NCBI GenBank assembly: GCA_022410635.1 | Contig: JAJVDF010000001.1 | Span: 10,260,119-10,324,118, forward strand | DNA: 64,000 bases | Reading direction: 5' to 3' | From: Tretioscincus oriximinensis | Lineage: Eukaryota > Chordata > Lepidosauria > Squamata > Gymnophthalmidae | Shown here: positions 38,903 through 50,385 of the stretch, piece after piece | How the letters are laid out: every line of letters begins with the position of its first letter | Numbering within the stretch: position 1 is the first letter of the stretch | Notes under the pieces: generated by a model | Seen by the model: only the letters and a program-made list of their open reading frames with translations | What the model was told of the DNA's origin: nothing | Database searches by the model: none | Position numbers and translations under genes: made by a program

Positions 38903-39146
38903 AATTATTATTTATTTATTTGTACTTATATCCCGCCCTATACCAGAAGGTCTCAGGGCTGCCAACCATAGGGTGGCACACAGAGCTTTTGTTGCTTTCT
39001 CCACAACAGACACCCTGTGGAGTAGGTGGGGCTGAGAGAGTTCAAAGAACTGTGACTGGCCCAAGATCAACCAGCTGGCTTTCATGGATGGGTGGGGAAT
39101 CGAACCGGGAGACTACCAGGTGTGAGTCTAACACTCTAATGGCTCA
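38903..39146 (-). mobile_element. tRNA-derived SINE with (TTTA)n tail
   Basis: TATTTATTTATTTGTACTTATATCCCGCCC, TCAGGGCTGCCAACCATAGG, CTCCACAACAGACACCCTGTGG, AATCGAACCGGGAGAC. Full length, same family as 20871 and 61600. It abuts a second SINE of another family in the opposite orientation. Confidence 0.88.
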
Positions 39147-39444
39147 GTCACTTAGGAATTCATCTCTCATCTGGGAAATCAGGTTTTGAAGCCCTGTGTC
39201 GGACATGGGNAGAAGTGAGCACCTTCCACTAGCCTGTAGCTCTAGCCAACCCAGCTGTTCAAAAGCATGAATTGTAAGAAATTGCAACTGACTGCAAGCA
39301 GACACATGGGAACCACCATAGCCTGGTGGGGAAGATAGAATGTGAGCCTTCGAGCAAAAATACCCTTGTAACCCGCTTTGAGTCCCTTTGAAAAGGTGAG
39401 AAAAGCGGGGTATAAGAACCAAGTTCTTCTTCTTCTTCTTCTAC
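39139..39444 (+). mobile_element. tRNA-derived SINE with (TTC)n tail, full length
   Basis: Head TGGCTCAGTCACTTAGG with B-box-like GGTTTTGAAGCCC, body CTAGCCAACCCAGCTGTTC, CCGCTTTGAGTCCC, GAGAAAAGCGGGGTATAAG and a (TTC)n tail at 39425-39441. The best-preserved copy of this family; copies at 4266, 7700 and 57447 are in the other orientation. Confidence 0.8.
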
Positions 39445-39654
39445 ACCACACCAGCTCTCCAGCATGGAGATCATGAAAAATTGTTCCAAACTTGTGATGT
39501 TTCTAGAACCTTTTAGAAGATAACAGTGGGATAAAACAGATAGAAACGTACGGAGTTTCTTGCCCACCATTAGCCCACACTGCTAACATGCGGATGGCAG
39601 ACCCTGTTGCAAAATATATTCAAAAACAGAACCAAAAGCAACTCTTGTTTAGGC

Positions 39655-39765
39655 CCTGGTCACANGTTTATCTTTAAACCTTCTTCAGTCCTGAAGAATG
39701 AACTTACCGTAATCTCTTTATTTTTCTGGTCTAAACTCAATTCTTTCAGACTAAAGTAGTGCTGA
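39655..39765. mobile_element. Family E foldback element
   Basis: GGCCCTGGTCACAN, TTTAAACCTTCTTCAGTCCTGAAGAATG, TCTGGTCTAAACTC. Family E centres on CCTGAAGAATGGGGTTT and has GGCCCTGGTCACA-type ends. Other copies: 41083, 43675, 45255, 47630. Confidence 0.55.
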
Positions 39766-40047
39766 AAGTTTTACACCTTTACATCTTTACACCATTAGCT
39801 TGATTTCTGCTTGCATAGAACCCCATTTGCTCTGCTTTTTTCAGTTAGNCTCATTGGACTTTTTGTTTGGCTAATAATGCATTTAGTAACTTATATGCAC
39901 TGAGAACCCTTTCAGTCTAAATTAGTTCTTCAATCCTATTCCATCTCAGCCTCATTCACTCAATTGCCACTAAAACCTTGATTTCCACTCACATGTATGA
40001 TATGTTTCCTGCCCCAAATGAAATCATAAATATTTTAAGGCCCCTAC

Positions 40048-40584
40048 CTGTGCTGGAACGTGCTTTGGGCCTGGATTTGCACCCGAATCCTGTTGGTGAT
40101 CCCCCTAGCAGACTGCTAGGGGGGAAAAGTCCAGAACCATATTCAGGAACATAGGATGGGTAGGTGGTAATGGGGTGATGGGCAGAAGAAGCGCCTGCCC
40201 CTAATGAGGCCATGCTACTCCGGGAATGAGAGGACTCCAGCTTCATGGTGTCGGCCAAAGACACTTGATACTTAATGCATTCCTTTTCCTCTTGTCGGCT
40301 GGATCCGGTGGAGCCTGGGGTAGAGATGGAGGGATCCGGGGATACATCTTTGGGAGGGGTCGGTGGAAAGGTAAACAGGTGCGGGCTGGAATGGCCTGCA
40401 GACAAAGTGGAAGAAGAAGCCGGCGGGTAGACGGAAAGAGGTCCAGGTGAGCTATGGTGGATGGGGGTCTTGGAGAAGGGGCTCAGGTTCCAAGGGGAGG
40501 CACTGTGGTGGCTTCCTAGAGCTTTGCTTCCATCCAGCCAAGGGAGAGAACCAGGCAGCAGTGGTGGGCGACACACCTGGCCAC
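40048..40584 (-). CDS. GATA3: GATA3 second coding exon (residues 81-259 plus split codon 260)
   Basis: Encodes the central, proline- and serine-rich activation region of GATA-3. It reads [20 protein letters not shown], then [72 protein letters not shown] and [11 protein letters not shown]. The acceptor is CAG at 40587-40585, preceded directly by TAG (40590-40588), so a one-codon shorter or longer joint is possible. The donor is GTAGGG below 40048. Length is 537 bases: 2 + 178 codons + 1, which keeps phase with both neighbouring exons. No stop or frameshift is seen. The intron on its 3' side runs 27.4 kb to the finger exon. Confidence 0.97.
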
Positions 40585-40854
40585 CTGCTAGGACAAAACA
40601 TCAAGCAGACAAAAGTTAGTGGATAATCTCCCCAAAAAGGGTATCTTGAGCAAGGATGTCCTAATAGTTCTTCTCTGCTAGGGATCTGATGGCAACCCCA
40701 AAGGTTGATCTCGTGGGCTAAATTGGAGTGATGCAGTGGGGTTGATCCTCCCACCCTTCACAAAACAAGTCCCCTTTCTGCATAGGACCTTATTACAGAT
40801 TATAAGGGAGTGCCACAGGACTGCCAAATAACCAGCAAATTTAGGGCCCTAGTC

Positions 40855-41070
40855 TAGGCTGACCGGATGACCTCTCTTTTTTGGGGGGGGGGAGTTTGAA
40901 ATCCCGGTTTTGGGGTGCCTCCCAGTTTTTTCTGAGGAAATCTTTTTCAAAAAGGGTTTTTTTTAAAAAAAAAATGTGTTTAATTTTTTTTTCCTCAGAA
41001 AAAACCGGGAGAACCCCCCAAAAAACAGGTTTTCAACACACACTCCAAAAGGGGTCATCTGATCAGCCTA
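40855..41070. mobile_element. hAT-like foldback MITE (family G), copy 2
   Basis: Ends TAGGCTGACCGGATGACC and the inverse, flanked by an exact 8-bp duplication CCCTAGTC (40847-40854 and 41071-41078). Arms have TTTTTTCTGAGGAAATC/TTTTTTTTCCTCAGAAAAAA. It lies 271 bases from the second coding exon acceptor, in the preceding intron. Confidence 0.92.
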
Positions 41071-41082
41071 CCCTAGTCACAT

Positions 41083-41195
41083 TGTTCAGTTCTAAAGAAT
41101 GAGCTGAATCATTTTTATTTGGGTTGGGGTTTTTTCTCGATTAAACCCCATTCTTCAGGACTGAAGATGAATTAAATGTTTAAAGTAAAGGTAGA
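41083..41195. mobile_element. Family E foldback element
   Basis: CAGTTCTAAAGAATGAGC on the left and CGATTAAACCCCATTCTTCAGGACTGAAG on the right; begins 12 bases after the hAT copy. Confidence 0.55.
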
Positions 41196-41769
41196 AGATG
41201 GATTGGCATGAAAAAAGCCCCAAAACCTCACAGTGTCCCCAGCATGGCAAGTGTGCTCGATTATAATTCTCTAGCAACTCTTGTCCATCCTGAGGCAGAC
41301 TATGATTGGATCTATCCTAAATAAAGGTCAGTACAGAAAGGTCCTGAAACATTCCCACCAACATTGCCAATACGAAAAGCCATAGTCATAGGCATAATCG
41401 GATTACATACAGAAGCATCTTAACCACCTACAAATGTCAGCAAAGCAGTGCTATAACCATGTTTTAGCTTTAAATAGGGTTAAGGTAAATAAGGTTATGA
41501 GGCAGCTGCAGCAATAATGGTTGAAGAAAAGGGGTCTTTTTAGCATATGCTAATGCCTGCAACATACGCTAAAATCTCCATACCCATTAAAGCTGCAGTG
41601 CCCCTTCCTGTCTTTTTATGGCAATTCCAAATTAAGGAAGAATTACACTAGTTAATGGAGGCCAAGTATATCAATAGCTGTTGGAATTGATAAATAGGTA
41701 CTGTCTTCACCTTGGAGACAAGGGCAGCATACTCTAAACGCCCATTTCAGGGAGTTGAGAATGGGTTTC

Positions 41770-41886
41770 TAAGGTTTATTTTAGGGTATATCTTGGAATA
41801 GGGACCTGCCATTTACATGCAAATGTAACACCGGAAAGCAGATAACANGACCCTATTCCATGATATATTCCAAAAATAAAGCTTAG
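41770..41886. mobile_element. Old family A-related foldback
   Basis: TTTATTTTAGGGTATATCTTGGAATAGGG pairs with CCCTATTCCATGATATATTCCAAAAATAAAG around a centre with ATTTACATGCAAATGTAA. Confidence 0.65.
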
Positions 41887-42660
41887 TGACCAAAAAGATA
41901 AAAAGTCAATTCTGGCTCAGTGGTCAGTCTGGCTTCTTTGCCCAAAAGAATGAATGAAAAATGTGGAAATTTAAAAAATAATTGATTTCCACAATGCTTC
42001 ACATCCTTCACTCTCCAAAGAATGTCTTGCTTTATTTCTAAAAAAATAATCTTAGAAATCATCTTGAAGATTATTTGCATAGAAAATTTATTTCATATAT
42101 TTCTTATTAGTGGATTGATCATGAAAGCATGAGTTAAATAAACTGGTAGGGAATTGTTTTTTTACTGCATTAAGGGATGGGGCCTGACTCAGTTCAATCC
42201 AGGTTCAAACTCTTCAACATTCAGAAATTAAAATTCATGAGTTGCCTGGAAGCGCATATGTTTGGAATAAATTAGACAAACTTCTATATAAAATGCCTTC
42301 AGATTTGGGTCTCCGATTTCAAACATTGGTAGGAAGTATGCTATACCGTTTACGGTAGAGTTTAAAATATTTCAGACTAAAAATGCTTAGGCTGGAGAAT
42401 ACAGGCAGTGCATATTTTTCTGTATGCTCTTCTACATGAAGATCCATTTTAGTTCAATGAAATTTACTTCAAAGGAAATATACTTAGCATCTCAGTTTTA
42501 CACACCCAATTCTAAGCATTTTCACTCAGAACCACATTCTCTAATTAGGGCANGGTCAATTTAAAATATCGTACTGACAACCTCCATTTTATTAAACAAA
42601 ACAGGCAGCTAACGCTTTAGATCTCAGTAAAATTTTATGCCTTCCCTCCATTGACTTAAA

Positions 42661-42858
42661 TATGTCCACATCAAAGTTTTCATTCAGTCCACTTTCAGAA
42701 TGAATGAATATATCAGCAAGGTAGCAAGAGGTTTTCTTTCAGAATTCTCTCCCCCATAAATATAGGTTTAGATAATGTGAAAAGAAAATTATAGTCACTT
42801 GGAGTTCTTCCATTCTGAAAGTAAACCTGGATCAAAATTTAGGTGTGATTGTGACCAA
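42661..42858. mobile_element. Family D foldback element
   Basis: CAAAGTTTTCATTCAGTCCACTTTCAGAATG on the left, CATTCTGAAAGTAAACCTGGATC and AAAATTTAGGTGTGATTGTGACC on the right. Inner words ATCAGCAAGGTAGCAAGAGG match the family. Confidence 0.7.
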
Positions 42859-43044
42859 AACCTTTTGTCCAAAACACATATCCTCAAAAATGCTGTCAGA
42901 TTTTACCCAAGATGTTTATTCCACATTTTTATTTATTGCATATAAACAGATGTGGATATTATATGCCTTTCTGCTGTGGAAATCTTNATCTGGAAAACAA
43001 GGGCAGAAGACCAAGCCAGGCTCTCTTTTTGAGCAGGTGGAAAC

Positions 43045-43285
43045 CCTGCTTGATCCGTGGGTAGATATAGCCATATTAGTCTTTGTTCGGAAAGTCCAGA
43101 AAGGTGGCCTTGAAACACTTTNGGGACTAATAAGCTATGAGCTATTGTAGAAAAGTCTACTTCTGCAGATGTAAATAGAGGCTGCATCTGAGGAAGTAAA
43201 CTTCTCTCATGTCAATTATCTTCCTCTTGTTAGTCTCCAAAGCGCTACAGCCACCAACACCCCCTTGCTGGACTTTTTAATCAGA
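43045..43285 (+). mobile_element. Family H element
   Basis: GTAGATATAGCCATATTAGTC, GGAAAGTCCAGAAAGGTGGCC, then GAAAAGTCTACTTCTGCAGATG and CTTGTTAGTCTCCAAAGCGCTAC, CCCCTTGCTGGAC. Older than the copies at 7213 and 19740, with no clear flank duplication. Confidence 0.65.
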
Positions 43286-43424
43286 GCGTATCAGAGCTGT
43301 GATTTAGAAGCAGAACCCGTAGAATGTGGTTTTTCTCAAACCAGTTTTTTCACAGATAAAATGGAAAGGGTTCTTCTTCTGTTCTTGAATACCAGGATTG
43401 AAGAAAAAAAAATCTTTGTATGCA

Positions 43425-43662
43425 TTCACACCAAAGTTTTAATCCACCTTTACTCCAACTTCAGAGTGAGAAAATTCATCTGCAAAGTGACTAATAATTA
43501 TTTGTCTTGTTGTTGGGATCTGACTCTGCCTTGTCTCATAGATGTAGAAATTTCCTTAGGTTAAATGAGGTATATAAGGTAGAAATAAAACCATTTGTCA
43601 CTTTGCTTATGGGTTCTCTAATTCTGAAAGTGCCCTGGAACTGGATTAAAGTATTGAATGTA
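43425..43662. mobile_element. Family D foldback element
   Basis: CACACCAAAGTTTTAATCCACC, AACTTCAGAGTGAGAAAATTC on the left; TTTGTCACTTTGCTTATGGG, ATTCTGAAAGTGCCC, CTGGATTAAAGTATTG on the right. Confidence 0.7.
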
Positions 43663-43674
43663 GTGAACCCCTGA

Positions 43675-43805
43675 TGGGCCCTAGCCAGACCATTTAAACT
43701 AACATCAATTCATATTCAGCCTTTAAGATTAACTTAATCCAGATTTTTCTGGACTAAAATCCATGCTTTAGGGTTGGTCTGAAGAAGGTTTAGAANTAAA
43801 GGTCT
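43675..43805. mobile_element. Family E foldback element
   Basis: GGGCCCTAGCCAGACCATTTAAAC on the left; CTAAAATCCATGCTTTAGGG, CTGAAGAAGGTTTAGAA and GGTCTGACT on the right. Short E-like scraps also occur near 43915 and 44965-45010. Confidence 0.5.
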
Positions 43806-45254
43806 GACTACTTTCCTAGACTTTATTATTTAAAAAACTCTTATTTTACTTGAAATTAAAAGATGCCTAAAATGAGTTCACAAAGAAATATAGAAGTGAC
43901 TGTGGAGAGACTACAGGGTCCTGGTCACACATTTGCTTTTTAAACCAGTTCACCCATCTGCACTGGCATCTTAATCATGTCTCTTCCTTTTCTTTGCCAC
44001 TTCATGGGTCTTTCAAAATCGTGTTTCCTCTTAAGAGGTTATAGTGAAATAAGCATAAATACTAAATGCAAAGGCAAGAAAAGTATTTCCTATTTTTGCA
44101 GATATAGGTATTTGANGTGGGACAGAGCAACAACCCAACAGTCTTTGTCAATCACCGAGTGTAGCGTTTAAATCCAGTTTCATACACCCAAATTCCATTT
44201 CTCTCTAACAAAGTTGTGGTCGAATGCTCCCAAGGAAAAATAAATCCAACCCACTGAAGTTTTGATTCAGGTTACATCTTACAGGTTGCTTTTTTATTCC
44301 ATTAACCATGAATATTCCAGAAGTCTGGGTGTGTTTTAGCCAGATCCACCTCAACCCACGACAATTCAGATTTTTCATCCAAGCATATATGTGTTTGTAA
44401 TGAAAGGGAAGGTTGTTTTATTTTATTTAAATAATCTTAGAAAAAGCAGGGTTCTGAGTTAACTTTACCACAAGCTAATGCCCCAACATCATTTTCCACT
44501 GCTACATGTAAACTAAGTTTACATACAAAATTCTTGGTGATCTTCACACTTGCATATTCAGTGGATCAGAATCATTCTTATTCTTTAGATGCAGAAGTTT
44601 TACGAGTTTAAATACTGCTTTGCACTCAAGAAAAGCAGCCAAAGAGAAACTCTGACATCCAACTGAGAGTCACAGTATCACTTTTTGAAGTAAACATGCT
44701 TTCTACTGTGGAACCAACTTTCTGCTTCGCCACTAGAACCATTCAAATTAAATGCTAGGTTCGGGGACATTAATTCCAAGACTCTCTGCACTGAGATTCA
44801 AGGGGCAGAAAATTATTGTCCTCATGGCCAAGGTATAGCAGAGATACAACCGATCTCTTTGCAGAGTTATTGACCAACTTTCTCCTTTGCTCCAAAACTT
44901 CAAAAATAAAGCATTTATTAGTCTCACAACCAAAAAGAAAGCAACAACACAGCCACAGTCACACATGTCCTTTTAAACCATCTCCTGTCCTGAAGAAATA
45001 GACTAAAAACCAGGGGGAAACCCCTGTTTTCTGCTTTGTCCAGTTTTTCAGTGTGTAACTAGTCTCTTGAACCAACAATCTACCCTGTCCAGACTTGAGA
45101 CCACTATCTTAAAATAAGAGACCAGTTTCTTAAAATAAGCCTTAAATACTAGAAACAGACAGGAACCAGAAGTATTAGAAAATACTTCCTTTCCTTCTTT
45201 CTTTTCTCCTCTTTTGTTCTCTCCTGTTCTCTTTCTCCTTCTCTCCCTCTTTAG

Positions 45255-45400
45255 CCCTGATCACACTTCTTCTTTGAACCTTCATCAGTTCACTTTCAGT
45301 CCTGAAGAATGGGGTTTAGACCAAAACACAAACAAATTAAGCCCATTCTTCAGGACTAGAGATGAACTCAAGAAGCTTTGAAACTCAAGGTGTTTTTCTC
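45255..45400. mobile_element. Family E foldback element
   Basis: GCCCTGATCACACTTC, CAGTCCTGAAGAATGGGGTTTAGACC, then the inverse AAGCCCATTCTTCAGGACTAG. The clearest member of the family, directly after a pyrimidine-rich run at 45182-45254. Confidence 0.65.
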
Positions 45401-46324
45401 AAACCGCTTAAAACAATAACAAAAAACTCAATTCCACATTAACTGCAGCCGTACAAAGTCAATAGGAATTCACTGAGAAACAAAGGCACATTTTATTTCA
45501 GCAGTCTGAATTATTATGCATATGAGATGGGGTTCTCTGCTTTACACAAGGGTGGTAGAATTCACAATTTTAAATTGTACCACTATGCATCGTAATACCT
45601 ATATTCCCCTTGCATGGCACCCAGAGTATTCCCATCTGAAGAAATATTGGATTGAATGATAGATAAATGAATGCCAGTAAATATCGTCTTATTTATTGCT
45701 CACATGGAATCTGGTCATCCAAATTGAGGAAGAAAGTTGGGGTTTTGTTTGTTTTTTGAAGATCCTAACAAGCAACAAGCTCCTAGCGTTGAGTCAGGAT
45801 TCATATCTCTAAAAGGTATCTCTGAAAATGGAATACTTAGGACATTCCTGATGGGCTCCTGGATCTATCCAGAAAAGTTTGAGTGAGTTCCTCTTCCACA
45901 TGAAATAAAGGTAACTAGCCTGCTCTATATGGATGTTATTCACGTGGGCTAGAAAAGGAGGCACTTCAAAATCATGGAGGCTTTTTATTATTATTATTAT
46001 TCCGCTATCCCAGTTTAATCTGCACAGAGAAANGCTGTTGTGCAAGCTGCAACAACAAGCAGACAGATGCAGAGTACTTCAAAGCCAGGCGTTTTGCAAT
46101 TAAGAGGAAGAAGGGTTAACCTAATTTTGCAACATGCTTGTAAAGACGCAATTTTGCAACATGTTGCTAATATGGCAGGGCAAGGCAATTACTAATCTGG
46201 GATTAATATTGCTCATTCACTTCTCTGGAGGTGTACTGGTGGCTTACTCATTGAACCAACGCTACCTTTGCCAATCAACTTTGATGCCCATGTTAACTAA
46301 AGGGAGATAGTAATGAAAAAATAT

Positions 46325-46512
46325 CATGTCAACACCTAAGTTTTAATTCAACTTTGATCCATTTTAAAAATGAAAAAACCACATAAGCGAATGTTTTTTC
46401 TTATACATTTTCTATTGCAAATATGGATTTTTCTAAGAAATTAGGCAATGGTCAGGGTCACTTGACCAAAATGTTCTTTTAATCTCAAAATGGTCTGAAG
46501 TTGAGTGGTTCA
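46325..46512. mobile_element. Family D foldback element
   Basis: TCAACACCTAAGTTTTAATTCAACTTTGATCCATTTT on the left, CAAAATGGTCTGAAGTTGAGTGG and CAGGTGTGAATGC on the right. Confidence 0.55.
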
Positions 46513-46919
46513 GGTGTGAATGCAGAAAAGACCCCAGATTTGCAAAAGCTAAATTAACTTTTCGTTCCAAGTCTTTACTCCTTTTTTCCAAATTTTTATT
46601 TTCCATTTTGGAAAACAGAAGCACAGGTATTTTTCCAGCATGAGTGTCTTCATGACATTCGGAGCAAATATTATTTATACACAATCACCAAAGGATCATT
46701 ACTTCTTTGAAATACTTCAGTGCATTTTGGCATTTAGTTACACACCAATTTTACACCTTTTTATAGAAGAAAATTTGCAAAGAAGAAAACAAGGCAACCT
46801 TCTAAAATCACGTATGTCTGCACAAATGTACTTTCCAATTCTTATTAAACGCAGTGCACCTAAGATTATGTGGTCTATGAGAAGGAAATTGTCTCAAATC
46901 TTTTTGAATAAATATATAT

Positions 46920-47330
46920 TTAAGTCATATGCAAATTTATTCCCTTGAAAGTAAATTCTGGTAAACTTATTTCTATGTAAACACAGGCAAGGTCTCCGTT
47001 TGCAAATTCTCTGTTCTCGCATAAATATCAAAGTTTTGCATGAATTATGTCTTGTTTACACTGTTAATAGGAAGAATTCTTTGTCAATCCGGATTAAACA
47101 GGCCACACTAAATAGATCAAAATAAAACTTGCTAAATCCTAGCAAGGACTCATTGTCATTCTTCCTCTGAATACTCAATATAAATTCATTCATTCTAATG
47201 GGATAAATAATCATTCCATTTGTGCTCTCTCACAGGTTTAATTCTAAACATCTTAGGCTCCAGGCAAAAATATTCCAGGCCCTTTGCTCAGCTATATTTT
47301 CAGAGCCCTGGTGTAAGTTGTTATGCCTTT
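46920..47330. promoter_or_regulatory. Candidate conserved intronic element
   Basis: Non-repetitive sequence with an octamer ATGCAAAT (46929-46936) and several TAAT/AATTA homeodomain-like words, e.g. GGATAAATAATCATTCC. It matches none of the repeats in the window. An enhancer role is conjecture. Confidence 0.2.
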
Positions 47331-47629
47331 CTTTTCCGCACACTAGATAACTCACATTAAAGCATAGACTTTGGAATTACTGCCATAGGGGTCTATTGTC
47401 CTCTGAGATGATATAGGTTAGACATAGGTCTTAAGATTAAGAAAGAAGAAGCTGGAATCTAACTGTTAGGAGTTTCAGTTTGGAAAGTTTTCAGGGATTT
47501 TTAATGGCTTTCAGCTCTCAGTAGGGTTGGCTGGATTCGGTTTACATCCGAGTAAACCTCTTTTGAGTCTTGCTTTTATACATCTTCACAGATCAGAGAT
47601 GTACTTACTTAGCCATCAATGCCTAAGTG

Positions 47630-47745
47630 GACTTTTACTTTAAACCTTCTTTGGTTTATCCTCATTCCTGAAGAATGGGGTTTTGTGGGACACAGGTTAA
47701 GTCCATACTTCTGAACTAAAAAAGATATGAAAGTAAACGTGGGCT
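47630..47745. mobile_element. Family E foldback element
   Basis: CTTTAAACCTTCTTTGGTTTATCC, CATTCCTGAAGAATGGGGTTTTG, AAGTCCATACTTCTGAAC. Same order as 45255. Confidence 0.55.
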
Positions 47746-48129
47746 CTGGCCCAGGAAACAACAGAGGTAAAATGTTGGGAATGTTGAAACCATTGGAAGC
47801 TTTTCAAAGTTGTTTAGATTTCACCTGAAGATCTGTGTATACAGCATACTTAANGGGCTGGGTTTTATTTTTATTTTAAAATGCTTTTTTTAATATAAAA
47901 TGGGTTTAAATTGTAGTTAAGCCTGCATCTTCCTCTGTATTTGCTCTTTCTGCCTGGCCTACTAGTAGCTTAAACCCCATTCTTGTCAGGGAAATCAGCC
48001 ACCAGATCTCCCCACTCCGAACTCTGAACTTGCATCAGACCTCACAGCTTTTAATGAAGTTGGCAGCTTTTCTCAAAGGCTTTAAGGCAACTTCTAACCC
48101 TCTACAACCAGATACTGAAGACCCTGGAC

Positions 48130-48217
48130 ACACTTAAGTTTCAGTCCAGATTCAGTGCACTTTTAGAGTGGAAAAACACCAGCAAAAGTTATTTTTTTCC
48201 ATGTTATCTAAACTTTG
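48130..48217. mobile_element. Family D element, left half, cut by family B
   Basis: ACACTTAAGTTTCAGTCCAG, GTGCACTTTTAGAGTGG, ACACCAGCAAAAG: a D left arm that stops where the family B element begins at 48218. The other half is not seen after 48365, so a deletion must have followed. Confidence 0.55.
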
Positions 48218-48365
48218 GCTGCATCCACAGATCCCTTATTTACTGCACTATATTTGTATATTCCACAACAAAGCATAAGTTGGACTGATTTATTCCTGGA
48301 TATCCATGCTTTTTGTGGAAGATTCAATTAGAGTGGAATAAAATAAGGGATTTGCGGCTGCAGCC
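48218..48365. mobile_element. Family B foldback element, copy 1
   Basis: Ends GGCTGCATCCACAGATCCCTTATT and AATAAGGGATTTGCGGCTGCAGCC. Arms carry TATTCCACAACAAAGCAT and ATGCTTTTTGTGGAAGATTC. Family B is AT-rich, unlike family A, but has the same end sequence. Other copies at 51731, 52895, 55527 and 56614. Confidence 0.8.
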
Positions 48366-48423
48366 AAAGTTGGGTATCTGGGTGAGATGTAGAATCAAGG
48401 GAAACCCTCTGACCACTTTTGAG

Positions 48424-48585
48424 CTGCCTTATTCTGGGACATCTCAGGACAGAGCTTGGCCATCCACATGCCAGTATAGACTATGGCAGGCCCCATTCGG
48501 GGCCTGCCATAGTCTATACTAGCATGTGGTTGGCAGGCTCCTATTCCGAGGGGCAGCCCAGGATAAGGCTCCTGTAGATGCAGCC
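48424..48585. mobile_element. Family A palindromic MITE, copy 1
   Basis: CTTATTCTGGGACATCTCAG, CTTGGCCATCCACATGCCAG, then a perfect central palindrome with ATGGCAGGCCCC/GGGGCCTGCCAT around ATTC, then ACTAGCATGTGGTTGGCAGG, CCCAGGATAAGGCTCC. It ends GATGCAGCC. Orientation (centre ATTC) is the minority one. Confidence 0.9.
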
Positions 48586-48627
48586 TATGTCTGTGGCTGC
48601 AGACATGGCCCTGGCCCCCTTGTGCCT

Positions 48628-48713
48628 TATTCTGGCTTCTACCTCGGTACCAGCATGCAGATGGCAGCCTCCTATTTCCACAGTATAAGCCCAGAATAAG
48701 GCTCAGCGGGCAC
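48628..48713. mobile_element. Family A MITE, copy 2, centre deleted
   Basis: GTGCCTTATTCTGGC, CAGCATGCAGATGGCAGCC, AAGCCCAGAATAAGGCTCAG; the palindromic centre is lost. Confidence 0.7.
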
Positions 48714-50135
<1,422 letters not shown>

Positions 50136-50385
50136 CTGCAGAGCAGAGAAGCCGGCAAGAGACGCAGCAGCAGCCAAAGCGAGGAGGAGAAAAGGGAAGC
50201 GGAGTTAGGACAAACGAGGCAACTTTGCAAAGCCCCGGGGGGGGGGGGGTTGTTCAGGGGCCTCCAAGGGACCGTGCAATGGAGCCCCTTCGCCCTCCCT
50301 CGTCACCCCCTCTTTCTTCTTATCCCCCCCACCATCCACAGTCGTCCCCCCCCCCGCGTGCGCCCTCCAAGGCGCCCGGACTCAC
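50136..50385 (-). other. Candidate first intron of GATA3, within the 5' UTR
   Basis: On the minus strand a strong donor (GATCG followed by GTGAGT) sits just below 50386 and the acceptor TCTGCAG ends at 50136, which would make a 250-base intron. GATA3 in mammals has a non-coding first exon and a short first intron, so this fits in position and order. A second possible donor (CAG followed by GTGAAC) lies near 50529. The region is CpG-rich with C-runs near 50239 and 50346. Confidence 0.35.

Noticed and set aside
45182..45258. Pyrimidine tract ending TTTAG as an acceptor of a hidden exon
   Set aside because: It lies on the plus strand, opposite to GATA3, and is followed by a family E foldback with no coding frame.
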